64,000 bases of DNA from Deinococcus hopiensis KR-140 (GCF_900176165.1 NZ_FWWU01000009.1:2853001-2917000); one strand, 5' to 3'; positions 35,163 to 50,395 are shown, counted from the stretch's first letter. The notes: generated by a model from the letters alone, not told the origin. Program-made: numbers and translations.

Positions 35163-35705
35163 TCAGACACTTCCCGCCGCCTCCACCGGTTGTCCTCCGC
35201 TCGGCAACACTTCCCGCTTCCACGCCACCTCGTCCCGAATCCAGCCCCGGCACTGTCCGCTGACCACCTGGGGCGCGCTGGGGAGGGCGGCTTCCAGTTC
35301 CTCCATGGGCACGGGCGCAAAGCCGAAAGTCTGCCAGAACGGCCCCGCGTCGCTGGAAAAGAGGTACACGGCCCGGTCACCCCGCAGCGTGGCGTGGGTC
35401 AGGGCGCTCGTGGCGAGGGCGCGGCCCAGGCCCTGGCGGCGGGCCCCGGGGAGCACGCTGGCCGAGCGCAGCAGGCTCACCCCCTCGCCGTGCTCCAGGC
35501 CGATGCACCCGGCGGGCACGCCGTCAAGTTCGGCCACCCAGTAGGTGCAGCCCTCGAGGGTGGCGGTGATGGCGCTGCGCTCGGTACTCAGGCCCACGGC
35601 CAGAATCAGATCGTGCAGGGTGTCGAGGTCCGTGTCCGTGGCCTGACGCAGCTTGATATGGGGGGCGTGCAGGGGCCGGGAGGCAGAAACGGGGGTGAGG
35701 GTCAT
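35163..35705 (-). CDS. GNAT-family acetyltransferase
   Basis: A 180-residue GNAT protein (IKLRQATDTDLDTLHDLIL; YWVAELDGVPAGCIGLEHGEGVSLLRSASVLPGARRQGLGRALA; AVYLFSSDAGPFWQTFGFAPVPMEE). It pairs with the gene at 34546-35016 as a diverged tandem copy. AGAAGGAG precedes the ATG at 35705. The ~145 bp between the two genes show no feature. Confidence 0.85.
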   Translation of the reverse strand: MTLTPVSASRPLHAPHIKLRQATDTDLDTLHDLILAVGLSTERSAITATLEGCTYWVAELDGVPAGCIGLEHGEGVSLLRSASVLPGARRQGLGRALATSALTHATLRGDRAVYLFSSDAGPFWQTFGFAPVPMEELEAALPSAPQVVSGQCRGWIRDEVAWKREVLPSGGQPVEAAGSV

Positions 35706-35727
35706 GTCAGGTCTCCTTCTGAGGAAT

Positions 35728-36230
35728 TCAGGGCAGATCGGGGGGCGGTGAGGAGGGCGGGCCACGTCGTCGCTCGGCTGCTCTGGCCGCCGCCTTGAGG
35801 AAATAGCGCAGCCCCGCTCCAGCGCTGGCGTCCGCGTTCCAGCGGGGAATGACATGCAGGTGAACGTGCGGGATGTGCGCCCCGCCTGCCGGAAAGACGT
35901 TCCAGCCCACGGTGTAGCCGTCGGGCCGGACGGTGGCGTCCAGATGTGCCCGGACTTGGGCGAGCAGCGCGTGGGTGGCGGCGGCTTCCTCGGGAGTGAG
36001 GTCAAAGACGGTCTCGCACGGGCGTTTGGTCACGATCAGGCCGGAAAAGGGCAGGCCCCCGAAGTGGCGCAAATCCTGGGTATAGACGCAGAGGTCGTTT
36101 TCGAGCGTCACCTCACCGCCGGAGAACCCGGCGCGGGTGGACAGCGGATTTTCCGCCGCATGCTCGAGCCAGTGTGCCCACTCCTCCTCGCGCTTGGCCA
36201 GCAGGGTGCCGTCCAGGTCCGCCGTCACCT

Positions 36231-36234
<4 letters not shown>
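35728..36234 (-). CDS. HIT family protein
   Basis: A 168-residue histidine-triad protein with GAHIPHVHLHVIPRW (HxHxHxx) and the preceding YTVGWNVFPAGG. These are nucleotide hydrolases or transferases such as AMP-lysine or Ap4A hydrolase. GTG start overlapping the argH stop (GTGA); the tail is Pro/Ser/Arg-rich. Its place in the arginine operon has no obvious biochemical reason. Confidence 0.9.
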
Positions 36235-37637
<1,403 letters not shown>

Positions 37638-37644
37638 GGGTCCC

Positions 37645-37785
37645 TCAATCCAGCGTGAACTTGTCCAGCGCCTGCCAGAGGGCTTGGCGCAGTACGGCGT
37701 CGAGCAGGGCGGCGATCAGGAAAGCGAGGGGAAACACCGCGAAGCCCAGGAGAACGAGAAACGACAGGGGTGTGAACACGTTCAT
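37645..37785 (-). CDS. Small single-pass membrane protein, 46 aa
   Basis: A 46-codon ORF: MNVFTPLSFLVLLGFAVFPL, then AFLIAALLDAVLRQAL and WQALDKFTLD. It has one or two hydrophobic segments and an amphipathic C-terminus. Its ATG directly follows the stop of the GNAT gene upstream (TGAATG) and its stop lies 7 bp before argH, so it is part of the operon and probably translated by coupling. Family unknown; it could assist a membrane step or be a spacer peptide. Confidence 0.6.
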   Translation of the reverse strand: MNVFTPLSFLVLLGFAVFPLAFLIAALLDAVLRQALWQALDKFTLD

Positions 37786-38256
37786 TCACGGCCTTACCTC
37801 CTTCACCAGCACCACCGGCTTTGGACTGCGCGGACTGGAAAAGGCGTACACCGCTTTTCCATCGACGCGGTAGCCCAGGCGTTCGTAAAAGGGTTGCACC
37901 CCAAGGTTGTACTGGCTGACGGCCAGCAATACACGGTCATACCCGCCCCGCACCGCCACTTCCTCCACGCTGCGCACCAGCGCCGCGCCAAGACCCTGCC
38001 CCCGCACTTCCGGCAGGGTAGCGAGCTTGTTGAGGGTCAGGGTGTGGGCGCCGTCCGGGCGATGGCCGACGCAGCCCACCACCCTCTCCCCCACCAGGGC
38101 CAGAAAACCGCCGCTGTCTGGCAATCCGAGGGAACGCCGCACATCCTCCACCGTGGTGCGGCTCCAGCTGCTGCGGGGGTCCATGCCCGCCGCCATCATC
38201 AGTGCGTGGAACGTGGGGGCGTCGGCCAGGGTGGTGGGGCGGAGGGTAAGGCTCAC
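37786..38256 (-). CDS. GNAT-family acetyltransferase
   Basis: A 156-residue GNAT protein (LTLRPTTLADAPTFHALMMAAG; GCVGHRPDGAHTLTLNKLATLPEVRGQGLGAALVRSVEEVA; LLAVSQYNLGVQPFYERLGYRVDG). GTG start at 38256 overlapping the stop of the upstream GNAT gene (GTGA). Substrate unknown. Confidence 0.85.
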   Translation of the reverse strand: MSLTLRPTTLADAPTFHALMMAAGMDPRSSWSRTTVEDVRRSLGLPDSGGFLALVGERVVGCVGHRPDGAHTLTLNKLATLPEVRGQGLGAALVRSVEEVAVRGGYDRVLLAVSQYNLGVQPFYERLGYRVDGKAVYAFSSPRSPKPVVLVKEVRP

Positions 38257-38723
38257 GCCCCCGCCTCCAGGGTCAGGCGCATCTCGTTGGTGGGGACGAA
38301 GCCGAGCTTCTCGTAGATGGGGCGGCCCGCTTCCGAGGCATGCAGCGACAGGACGCGGATGTTTCGCCGCTGCGTCTCGGCGATGGCCGCCTGGGTCAGT
38401 GCCCGCGCGAGGCCCTTTCCCCGGTGAGGAGGGTGGGTATAGACGTTGAGCAGGTAGGCGCGCAACGGCTGAAGGTCCATAAAGTGCGGGGGCCAGTCGA
38501 GCAGGAGGAGCCCCGCACCCGCAACGACTTCCCCCTCCTGCTCTATGAACAGACCCAGGTAGCTGCCTGAGCGCAACCGCTCCTCCACCCATGGGGTGAA
38601 CTGGGCGACTTCCTCGCGGTATTCCACGCCCATGTCGGAGAACATGGCGGCACGGTGCGCCGATATGATCGGCGCGTCGTCGGCAGTGGCCCACCGCAAG
38701 ATGTACTCCTCGGGCAAGATCAC
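38253..38723 (-). CDS. GNAT-family acetyltransferase
   Basis: A 156-residue GNAT protein (EEYILRWATADDAPIISAHRAAMFSDMG; VVAGAGLLLLDWPPHFMD; AYLLNVYTHPPHRGKGLARALTQAAI; VLSLHASEAGRPIYEKLGFVPTNEM). GTG start at 38723 overlaps the DinB stop (GTGA). Pattern similar to the aminoglycoside/puromycin-type GNATs, but no specific substrate can be named. Confidence 0.85.
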   Translation of the reverse strand: MILPEEYILRWATADDAPIISAHRAAMFSDMGVEYREEVAQFTPWVEERLRSGSYLGLFIEQEGEVVAGAGLLLLDWPPHFMDLQPLRAYLLNVYTHPPHRGKGLARALTQAAIAETQRRNIRVLSLHASEAGRPIYEKLGFVPTNEMRLTLEAGA

Positions 38724-39160
38724 GCGCCGGCCCGTTCCCACACCTGCGCGAGGTGATGGAGTTGGTGCGCCGCGTAGTCCTCCACCACAAAACCCAGCGT
38801 GACGGGCCCGCTCCCGCCGATGCGGAGGGTATGACCCAGGCTCTCCTGCGGCAGACGACCGATCACCTGCGCCATATGCATTTGATACGCCTGCCACAGC
38901 GCCAGCACTTCCGCCCAGGGGCGCTCCTGCCAGCCGCTCACACGAACCCAGGCGTTCTGGTCATAGCCGGGCAATTCCAGGCCGTCTTCCATGCTGGCGC
39001 GCACGAAACGGACGTGGTTGTTGACGCCGCTGTCAATCAGGTGACCCAGGATTTCCTTCGCGCTCCAGACTTCGGGCGCGGGCTTACGGCTCGCCTGCGC
39101 TTGCGTAAGGGCTTTCAGGCGGGGCAGGGCAGCGGCGACAACCTCCAAGAGCGTGGACAT
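38720..39160 (-). CDS. DinB-family protein
   Basis: A 146-residue four-helix-bundle protein of the DinB/YfiT group, expanded in Deinococcus. EILGHLIDSGVNNHVRFV and the end DYAAHQLHHLAQVWERA supply the three metal-binding histidines. Members can be thiol transferases (bacillithiol, mycothiol) or have unknown function. It starts 5 bp behind argG. Confidence 0.88.
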   Translation of the reverse strand: MSTLLEVVAAALPRLKALTQAQASRKPAPEVWSAKEILGHLIDSGVNNHVRFVRASMEDGLELPGYDQNAWVRVSGWQERPWAEVLALWQAYQMHMAQVIGRLPQESLGHTLRIGGSGPVTLGFVVEDYAAHQLHHLAQVWERAGA

Positions 39161-39165
39161 CGGCC

Positions 39166-40419
<1,254 letters not shown>

Positions 40420-40552
40420 GGGTCTATTCTCTCCACTTTTGTGTAAGGGGACAGCAAAGCACCTCCAGACGTGAAGCGCCAAGCCTTTGCGTAAACAGGA
40501 AGGCCGGGGGCATCAGCGTCGGGAGGTCAGTGTCTGCATCGGCATGTATGGA

Positions 40553-40570
40553 TATACGGAATACCGTATA
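40553..40570 (-). promoter_or_regulatory. Palindrome upstream of argG, candidate operator
   Basis: TATACGG-AATA-CCGTATA, a perfect 7-bp inverted repeat with a 4-bp spacer in the only AT-rich stretch upstream of argG. Its size and A/T centre fit an ArgR-like ARG box only loosely, so assignment to ArgR is a guess. It may also overlap the argG -10 region. Confidence 0.4.
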
Positions 40571-40635
40571 GCTATGCAGAAGGGTAGCAGTCAGGCCCAG
40601 GGGGGTCAAGGCAGGTGTCCAGCCTGGTGGAATGA

Positions 40636-40663
40636 CGAAAACCCCAGCCGCAGAGGCTGGGGC
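40636..40663 (-). terminator. Terminator after the beta-barrel gene
   Basis: CCCCAGCC-N5-GGCTGGGG (40642-40662) followed on the minus strand by TTTTCGTC. Confidence 0.75.
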
Positions 40664-40680
40664 AGTCGGAGCGCACAGGC

Positions 40681-41154
40681 TCAGCGCAGGCGGTAGTTCA
40701 GCCCGATGCGGACGCCGACCCTGGGCGCGATGCCCGAGCCGGCGTTGGAGAAGCCCACGTTCACCCCGGCGTTCCCCTCCACAAAGACGCTGAGGGGCCC
40801 AGTCACGTTGTAGCTCAGGCCAGCCAGCGCGTGCGGGTAGGCGGTGATGCCGGTGTAGGCCCCCAGCGAGACCCCGATCCCGAGTCCGAAGCCGTAATAG
40901 GGGTTGAGCCCACCGAAGTTGTCCCCTCCCGCGTTGCGGAGATACGCCACCTCGCCGCCCAGACCCACCGAGCCACCCCGGAACAGGTTGACGGCATCAA
41001 GGTTCAGTCCGTAGCGCACCGCCGAATCCGCCGACACGTCACTCTGGTAGTGGATCCCCGCTGAAGTTCCGATGTGACCGCCCACCGAATCGGCGGCGGC
41101 AACAGGAAAGGTGGTCAGGGTCAGCAGGCCGAGGCCAAGCAGCGTCTTCTTCAT
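40681..41154 (-). CDS. Predicted outer-membrane beta-barrel protein
   Basis: A 157-residue exported protein with signal peptide MKKTLLGLGLLTLTTFPVAAA. The rest is alternating, Gly/Asn/aromatic-rich beta strands (YGFGLGIGVSLGAYTGITAY, LSVFVEGNAGVNVGF) that end in GVRIGLNYRLR, with an aromatic residue close to the end as in small barrels. Function unknown. The ATG at 41154 is preferred because TATGCT lies 7 nt upstream; the ATG at 41166 has no signal. Confidence 0.75.
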   Translation of the reverse strand: MKKTLLGLGLLTLTTFPVAAADSVGGHIGTSAGIHYQSDVSADSAVRYGLNLDAVNLFRGGSVGLGGEVAYLRNAGGDNFGGLNPYYGFGLGIGVSLGAYTGITAYPHALAGLSYNVTGPLSVFVEGNAGVNVGFSNAGSGIAPRVGVRIGLNYRLR

Positions 41155-41161
41155 GAGGAAA

Positions 41162-41167
41162 AGCATA
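41162..41167 (-). promoter_or_regulatory. Leaderless -10 box (TATGCT) for the beta-barrel gene
   Basis: TATGCT on the minus strand ends 7 nt before the ATG at 41154 and decides between two possible starts. Confidence 0.5.
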
Positions 41168-41234
41168 GGGAACGCGGCCCACCCCAGAAAGGTGACTCCC
41201 TTTACAACTCCTGCCCCGAGCTTTGACCGTTCTT

Positions 41235-42386
41235 TTAGGGTTGATGCCGGGCCAGGGGGCGCCGTTCCCCGGTGGTGAAGCGTTCCAGCCGCCCCAAGGC
41301 CTCCTTCAATTCGGCCTCCGACTTGCAGAAGGCCAGCCGAAACAGCCCTTCCGGCGCAGGCTGAGCGGCCATAAAAGCGGAGCCCGGGATCACCGCTACC
41401 CCCGCTTCCACCACCAACGCCTCGGCATCCCAGCCCGGACGGCGGGCGATCAGGAAATAGGTACCGCCCGGCTCATGAACCTGGGCACCCAGTTCACGCA
41501 GTCCATGCGCGAGGAGACGCAACCGGGCCGCGTAGCCCTCCCGCAGGTCCTCATAAAAACCTGTTTCCCGCGCCACGGGCAGCGCCGAGGCCACTGCCAC
41601 CTGAAACGGCGTGGGGGCGCAGAAAGAGGCGATCTGCCGCAGCGCCGCGATTTTTCCCGATAGCCCCGCCGGGCACGCCACCCAGCCGATGCGCCACCCC
41701 GTCACCTCCAGCCGCTTGCCCGCGCTGCCCACGGTAAAGGTCCGTTCCGGAGCCAGAGTTCGCACGTTGACCGGGCGCTGCCCGAAATACAGCTCGTCGT
41801 ACACCTCGTCGCTGATGATCCACAGGTCGTGCTGCCGGGCAAGCAGGGCGATCGCTTCCAGCTCAGCCCGGGAAAAGACGCGCCCGGTGGGATTGTGGGG
41901 GCTGTTAAGCAGCAGCGCCCGCGTCCGGGGCGTGACGGCGGCGCGCAACTCCGCGAGGTCCAGCGTCCAGCCCTCGCCTTCCTTCAGGTGCAGGGGAACG
42001 GTAACGGGCGTGGCTCCCGCCAACCGGGCCTGAGGCAGGTAGATGTCGAACACCGGATCGAACATCACCACCTCGTCACCGGGGCCGTAGAGGGCCTGGG
42101 CGAGCAGGCCCATCGCCTCGGTCGCGCCCGTCGTGACCACCACATCATCGCCGTCCACTCCCAGGTCCGTGCCCAGCGCGCCGCGCAACGTGGACAGTCC
42201 TGCCGGAGGGGCATACTGGTCCGCCGTACCGATGGCCCGCCGCGCCGCTTCCAGCAGGAAGGCGGGCGGCGAACCGGACGGAAAGCCCTGCCCCAGATTG
42301 ACCGCTCCATGCTGCGCCGCAAGGCGGCTCATCTTGGCAAAGACGCTTTCCTGGGAGGACCGGGCACGCGGCAAAAGGTCGGGCAT
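41235..42386 (-). CDS. Class I/II PLP-dependent aminotransferase
   Basis: A 383-residue fold-type I aminotransferase: AVNLGQGFPSGSPP, YAPPAGLSTLR, TTGATEAMGLLAQAL, LLLNSPHNPTGRVFS, ISDEVYDELYF and the PLP Lys in VGSAGKRLEVTGWRIGW, plus the C-terminal FRLAFCKSE Arg. The pattern is that of the kynurenine/methionine aminotransferase-like subgroup rather than AspC. No ribosome site is visible before the ATG at 42386. Divergent from the LysE exporter gene, 75 bp away. Confidence 0.92.
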   Translation of the reverse strand: MPDLLPRARSSQESVFAKMSRLAAQHGAVNLGQGFPSGSPPAFLLEAARRAIGTADQYAPPAGLSTLRGALGTDLGVDGDDVVVTTGATEAMGLLAQALYGPGDEVVMFDPVFDIYLPQARLAGATPVTVPLHLKEGEGWTLDLAELRAAVTPRTRALLLNSPHNPTGRVFSRAELEAIALLARQHDLWIISDEVYDELYFGQRPVNVRTLAPERTFTVGSAGKRLEVTGWRIGWVACPAGLSGKIAALRQIASFCAPTPFQVAVASALPVARETGFYEDLREGYAARLRLLAHGLRELGAQVHEPGGTYFLIARRPGWDAEALVVEAGVAVIPGSAFMAAQPAPEGLFRLAFCKSEAELKEALGRLERFTTGERRPLARHQP

Positions 42387-42448
42387 AGGGGCAGTGTGGG
42401 CTTCAACAGGCGTGGGGAAGTTGCAGCGGACCAGACAGGGCCGTGCCC

Positions 42449-42454
42449 TATCCT
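42449..42454 (+). promoter_or_regulatory. Leaderless -10 box (TATCCT) for the LysE gene
   Basis: TATCCT ends 7 nt before the GTG at 42462. Confidence 0.5.
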
Positions 42455-42461
42455 CTCCCCC

Positions 42462-43073
42462 GTGCCTCCCTTCCTGCGCGGCCTGACGCTGGGCCTGTCT
42501 CTCATCGTCGCCATCGGGCCGCAAAACGCCTTTGTGCTGCGCCAGGGGCTGACGCGGCAATACGCTTTCCTCGCCGCGCTGGTCTGCTCGCTGGCCGACT
42601 CGCTGCTTATCACCTTCGGGGTGCTGGGCGTGGGGGCGCTACTGGCGAGGCATTCGGCGCTCACGGTCCTGGGCACCCTCGCCGGGGCCTCTTTCCTGCT
42701 GTGGTACGGATGGCGCGCATTTCAGGCGGCGCGCACGCCGGGCGCGCTAGAGGCCGAGGGGCAGAGCGTCACCACGCCCAGCACCCTCGTCGCCACCGCT
42801 GCAGCCTTCAGCCTGCTCAATCCCCACGCGCTGCTGGACACGGTGGTGCTGATCGGCGGTGCGAGCGCCAGCCTGGACGCGGTCGGACGGCAAGCCTTCT
42901 TGGTGGGCACCATCCTCGCCTCCTGGCTGTGGTTCTTCGGGCTGGCCCTCGCCGGGCGGCAACTCGCGCCGCTGATGCGCAACCCACGCGCTTGGCAGGT
43001 GCTGGACGTGTTGATCGGGGTGATGATGTGGGCGATTGCGGCGGGGCTGGTGCTCAATGGCCTCAGAACTTGA
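42462..43073 (+). CDS. LysE/ArgO-family amino acid exporter
   Basis: A 203-residue inner-membrane protein with six predicted helices. LTLGLSLIVAIGPQNAFVLRQGLTRQ and the LNPHALLDTVVLIGG motif are the hallmarks of LysE/ArgO exporters of basic amino acids. With argG/H nearby, arginine or lysine export is plausible. GTG start at 42462, supported by the TATCCT box. Confidence 0.92.
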   Translation: MPPFLRGLTLGLSLIVAIGPQNAFVLRQGLTRQYAFLAALVCSLADSLLITFGVLGVGALLARHSALTVLGTLAGASFLLWYGWRAFQAARTPGALEAEGQSVTTPSTLVATAAAFSLLNPHALLDTVVLIGGASASLDAVGRQAFLVGTILASWLWFFGLALAGRQLAPLMRNPRAWQVLDVLIGVMMWAIAAGLVLNGLRT

Positions 43074-47012
<3,939 letters not shown>

Positions 47013-47752
47013 GTTAAGGTGTGCAAGAAGTAGACGGGGACATGATCGGCTCCGCCTCCGAACTCAAGGACCTCCTTGACGAAGAGGCGGAGCCGCCCGT
47101 TGCGTTTGACAGCGAGGACGCGCTGCCCCAGTCTCGCCGGTTGATTCCCCTTGCCCGTGTCTGGGGCAGAGGAAATGACCCCCTGCGGGACAACAGGGTG
47201 GAGGCCGCCTCACTGAAAACGGCAGCACTTGATTCAGCGTTTGGACGCCCTCTATTCCAAAGAGAACGGCGAAGCTCCAGCTCAACCCGGAGCGTGCCCC
47301 CACCGCACCAGGCGCGCGAGGGTGAACGGGGCGCCTCCGCCCCTGCGAGCAGCGTCAGGCTTCAGCGCTGCTGGGCACCCAGGGACAGCGCGGAAGCGGT
47401 GCGGGCGCAGCGGAAGCGCCGCTGCGTGGGTCATCAGGACTGGGGTTGACCAGTTATTTCACCACTGGTCAACCCGAGCGGAGCAAGCAGGAAAAAACGG
47501 TGATGGCTGGGAGGGGAATTACCGAAGCGGAAGGGAGGGGATGCAGCGGATGATCCGGAAGCCGTGTCGGTCCTCGTGAAGAGCGCTGTCGGGTTGGAGG
47601 CGACAAGCGCGTGGGGCGCCCGCTGCCAAATGCTTGACTTCCGGCAGAACGCGCAGATGACTTCCACGCCGACATTGAGATGCAGTGACGAGGAGGCGTC
47701 GCGGAGCGCGCCACCCGTTCGTAAACTTGAGGAGTTTTTTCAATAGAGAGCA
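47013..47752. other. Gene-poor stretch between carB and the histidine kinase
   Basis: 740 bp with no supported gene. A plus-strand frame from about 47044 begins MIGSASELKDLLDEEAEPPVAFDSEDALP and then turns into low-complexity Arg/Ser; I recognise no family. A perfect 12-bp hairpin (GGGTTGACCAGT, 47443-47454, against 47464-47475) forms the left border of repeat copy 3. Confidence 0.45.
47451..47558 (+). repeat. Short mobile-type repeat, copy 3
   Basis: Right two-thirds match copies 1 and 2 (AACCCGAGCGGAGC, AAAAAACGGTGATGG, CCGAAGCGGAAGGGAGGGG, CGGATGATCCGG). The left end has diverged and carries a 12-bp inverted repeat instead. Confidence 0.7.
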
Positions 47753-49129
47753 TTGAAACATGCTTGGCAGCCCATCTCGCTTATCGTAGAGCCGTGGCCG
47801 CACCGTCCCCGTCGCCTACCGGCCCAGCGCCTCAGTGAGTGTCTCCAAGCCATCACGGAAACCCTTGCGGCAGCCACCACCCAGGAGGCGGTGTTCGAGG
47901 TGATCTTGCATCCGGCGCTGGAGGCCCTGCTGGCCAGCAGGGCCACAGTGCTGCTGGCACATCCAGACGGGCAGCGACTGGAACGGGTGGCCTTGGTGGG
48001 CTACCAGGAGGCTGCCGCCTCTATCTGGCTCGGCGCCCTCGTGGAGGACGGCGGTCCCGCATCGGACGCCCTCGCTGGGGGCGCGGCCCTGTTCTTTCCA
48101 GAGGTGCAGGACCTGGCGCGAAAGTACCCGGGCCTGGAAGCCCGTATGGGAGCGTCCATTCCTGTAGCCGCCACGGCGGTCTTGCCCATGTACCTCGACG
48201 GGCGCCCTCTGGGCGCCGTGGTGCTTGATTTCCAGGTCCCCCACCACTTCACGCCTGAGGAGCAGCGGTTTTTACGCATTCTCACCGCACAGTGCGCGAT
48301 TGCTTTTGGAAGGGCGCGTCTCCTCCGGGACCTGGAAGAACAAGTCAGGGCCAGAACCCAGCAGCTCGGAGCGCAGAAGAACGCTCTGGAAACGCAGCAA
48401 GCTGTGCTGACTGAGCAGGCGCAGGCACTTCGGGATGCCAACACGGAATTGGACGTGTTTACGGTATCCGTCGCGCATGATTTGCGAACGCCTGTGCGGC
48501 ACATCCGGGGCTTTCTCGGCCTTCTCAAGCGGGAACTGGAAGGGCAGTTGACCGGGAGAGCCGCCCGGTACTTTCAGGTGGTGGACGAGGCTGCCGCACG
48601 GATGGACACCCTGATTGAGGCTCTGCTGGAGCTGTCTCGCACGGCCCACCGCCCCCTGCGACTTGGACCCGTCAGCGTAGAACAGCTGGTTGAGGGTCTG
48701 AAAACAGAGTTGCTGCCAGAGACCGCCGGCCGCAACGTGACCTGGACAGTTCGCCCTCTGCCTGTGGTCACGGCAGACGAGGAGCTGCTGCGGCAGGTGA
48801 TGATGAACCTGCTGTCAAACGCCGTGAAATACACCCGGCACAGGGAGGTCGCGCACATCGAGGTGAGGGGCGAGCAGCGGCCCAGCGCGTGGGTGGTGGA
48901 GGTGCAGGACAATGGGGCCGGCTTTGACGAGCGATACGCGGGGATGTTGTTCGGCGTCTTCCAGCGCCTGCACCGTCCCGAGGTGTTCGAGGGCAACGGT
49001 ATCGGGCTGGCAAATGTGCGGCGAATCGTCCTGCGGCACGGAGGAGAAGTGTGGGCAAGCGGCCGGCAAGATGAGGGAGCGACATTCGGCTTTTCACTTC
49101 CTCGCCCGCCCGCCCAGACGGACGAATAG
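47753..49129 (+). CDS. GAF-domain sensor histidine kinase
   Basis: A 458-residue two-component sensor. Residues ~28-195 form a GAF domain (AVFEVILHPALEALLASRATVLLAHPDG...LGAVVLDFQVPHHFTPEEQRFL). A coiled-coil (200-235) is followed by HisKA with VSVAHDLRTPVRHI (His242). The HATPase_c domain has the N box (QVMMNLLSNAVKYTRH), DNGAGFDERYAGMLFGVFQRLH, and GNGIGLANVRRIV. It has no membrane segment, so it is cytoplasmic and phytochrome-kinase-like. No response regulator lies beside it. TTG start at 47753 is weakly supported; the gene is bracketed by inverted copies of the short repeat. Confidence 0.88.
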   Translation: MKHAWQPISLIVEPWPHRPRRLPAQRLSECLQAITETLAAATTQEAVFEVILHPALEALLASRATVLLAHPDGQRLERVALVGYQEAAASIWLGALVEDGGPASDALAGGAALFFPEVQDLARKYPGLEARMGASIPVAATAVLPMYLDGRPLGAVVLDFQVPHHFTPEEQRFLRILTAQCAIAFGRARLLRDLEEQVRARTQQLGAQKNALETQQAVLTEQAQALRDANTELDVFTVSVAHDLRTPVRHIRGFLGLLKRELEGQLTGRAARYFQVVDEAAARMDTLIEALLELSRTAHRPLRLGPVSVEQLVEGLKTELLPETAGRNVTWTVRPLPVVTADEELLRQVMMNLLSNAVKYTRHREVAHIEVRGEQRPSAWVVEVQDNGAGFDERYAGMLFGVFQRLHRPEVFEGNGIGLANVRRIVLRHGGEVWASGRQDEGATFGFSLPRPPAQTDE

Positions 49130-49137
49130 CACAGTTT

Positions 49138-49252
49138 CGGACTCGTCCGTTCCATCCCTCCGCTTCGGCAATTCCACGCCTCTCCACCCCCGTTTTTCCC
49201 GCCCGCTCCGGTGAATCGGCGACTTCATAACTGACCCACCGGAATCCTTATT
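49138..49252 (-). repeat. Short mobile-type repeat, copy 4 (reverse orientation)
   Basis: Read on the minus strand it runs from ATAAGGATTCCGGT through GGAAAAACGG and TGGAGAGGCGTGGAA to CCGAAGCGGAGGGAT, matching copies 1-3. It begins 9 bp after the kinase stop. Confidence 0.78.
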
Positions 49253-49566
49253 CATCCGGGCCCCTGCCTCATCGCTAACGGAGTGATGGGGTTCAGCAAC
49301 CCGGCAGTTTCCCAGGTTGTCAGCACAACAGATTTCAGTTCATACCAGGGCCGAGCGCCGAAGTCCTTCAACGCTCTGAGCTTGCAGCTCTTCGTGCACA
49401 CCGCCCCCCGCCTTCTCCCCGTGTTTCGGCCCTTCGGGGCGTGGTCAGGTCCAGGGTTGCAACTGGCGGATGAGAACGCGTGAATGCCTTTTTCGCTCGG
49501 CGGTTTCACCCCGGGTTCCACGGGGAAAGCGGGAGCCTGCGCCGAAAGACGGAGGTCCGCCCCCCC
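49253..49566. other. Gene-poor stretch after repeat copy 4
   Basis: 314 bp. A minus-strand frame (49252-49521) contains KDFGARPWYELKSVVLTTWETAGLLNPITPLAMR, which has the feel of a degraded coding sequence, perhaps of a transposase, but I cannot confirm the family. Nothing else was seen. Confidence 0.35.
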
Positions 49567-50262
49567 CTACCCCAGGTCGTCCAGCCACCCCAGCGCCCGC
49601 CCTACCAGTTCGCCCGGCACGGTGTGGCCGCCTTCAAATTCCAGGTACTCGACGCCGTACCCGCTCCGCCGAAGCTGGGGCACGATGACGCGGCTGCAGC
49701 GGTCAATGGGCAGCACGCGGTCCCCGGTGCCGTGCATCACAAATACACGGGGCAGGCCCAGGGTGGCAGCAGGAGCGATAAAGCCGGGGGCAAAGGCCAG
49801 CACATGCGTAAACAGGTCCCCATTGCCCAGCCCCAGCGAGAGGGCATACGAGGCCCCGTCTGAAAAGCCCTCCAGCACGACGCGTCGCGCGTCCACCGGG
49901 TAGCGTCCGAAGACCTGCGCGAGGGCACGGTCTATGAAAGCCACGTCGGGGCCGTAGACGCCTTCAATCAAGTCCCAGGTGGCCGCACCGGACTCGGGGG
50001 CCAAGAGCAGCAGCCCGCGGGCCTCGGCGTGGGGCAGCAGGGGGGCCAGCGCCCCCAGGGCGTCGCCCCCTGCGCCGTGCAGGGCCACGATCAGGGGCAG
50101 GGGTTGCGCGGGGTGGGCGGTGGCCGGGGCGTACAGCAGCCCGTCGCGGCGTTCGCTCAGGCCGAGGGGATGCAGGCCACGCGCTCCAGTTTCGGGTGGG
50201 TCTGAGAGTGGCCTCGCCGTCAGGCGGCCCTCGGCGGCGGCCCGGCGTTCTCGTTCGGTCAT
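49567..50262 (-). CDS. Alpha/beta hydrolase (esterase/phospholipase type)
   Basis: A 231-residue serine hydrolase: oxyanion-strand LPLIVALHGAGGDALG, nucleophile elbow LEGFSDGASYALSLG, acid VMHGTGDRVLPIDRC and His EFEGGHTVPGEL. The pattern resembles the phospholipase/carboxylesterase and PHB-depolymerase-like groups. No signal peptide is present. AAAGGAGG upstream of the ATG supports the start. Confidence 0.88.
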   Translation of the reverse strand: MTERERRAAAEGRLTARPLSDPPETGARGLHPLGLSERRDGLLYAPATAHPAQPLPLIVALHGAGGDALGALAPLLPHAEARGLLLLAPESGAATWDLIEGVYGPDVAFIDRALAQVFGRYPVDARRVVLEGFSDGASYALSLGLGNGDLFTHVLAFAPGFIAPAATLGLPRVFVMHGTGDRVLPIDRCSRVIVPQLRRSGYGVEYLEFEGGHTVPGELVGRALGWLDDLG

Positions 50263-50383
50263 GGATGCACCCTCCTTTCGGGTGGCGTCCCCTTTATTGT
50301 CCGGGCCGCCTTTTGGCCGTCAAGCCAAAGATGGGTGAAGGTCGCCTTGACCCCCCCCACACGTCCCCCTCCTGCGCCATGCC

Positions 50384-50389
50384 TACGCT
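50384..50389 (+). promoter_or_regulatory. Leaderless -10 box (TACGCT) for the small hydrophilic protein gene
   Basis: TACGCT ends 6 nt before the ATG at 50396. Confidence 0.45.
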
Positions 50390-50395
50390 CAGCCC

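Noticed and set aside
47021..47449. 142-codon plus-strand frame after carB
   Set aside because: Only the first ~50 residues look protein-like; the rest is Arg/Ser low complexity, no ribosome site or -10 box is visible, and no family was recognised.
49252..49521. Transposase fragment on the minus strand
   Set aside because: A short WYELKSVVLTTWETAGLLNPITPLAMR-like stretch is suggestive, but no catalytic motif or terminal repeats are present to support it.
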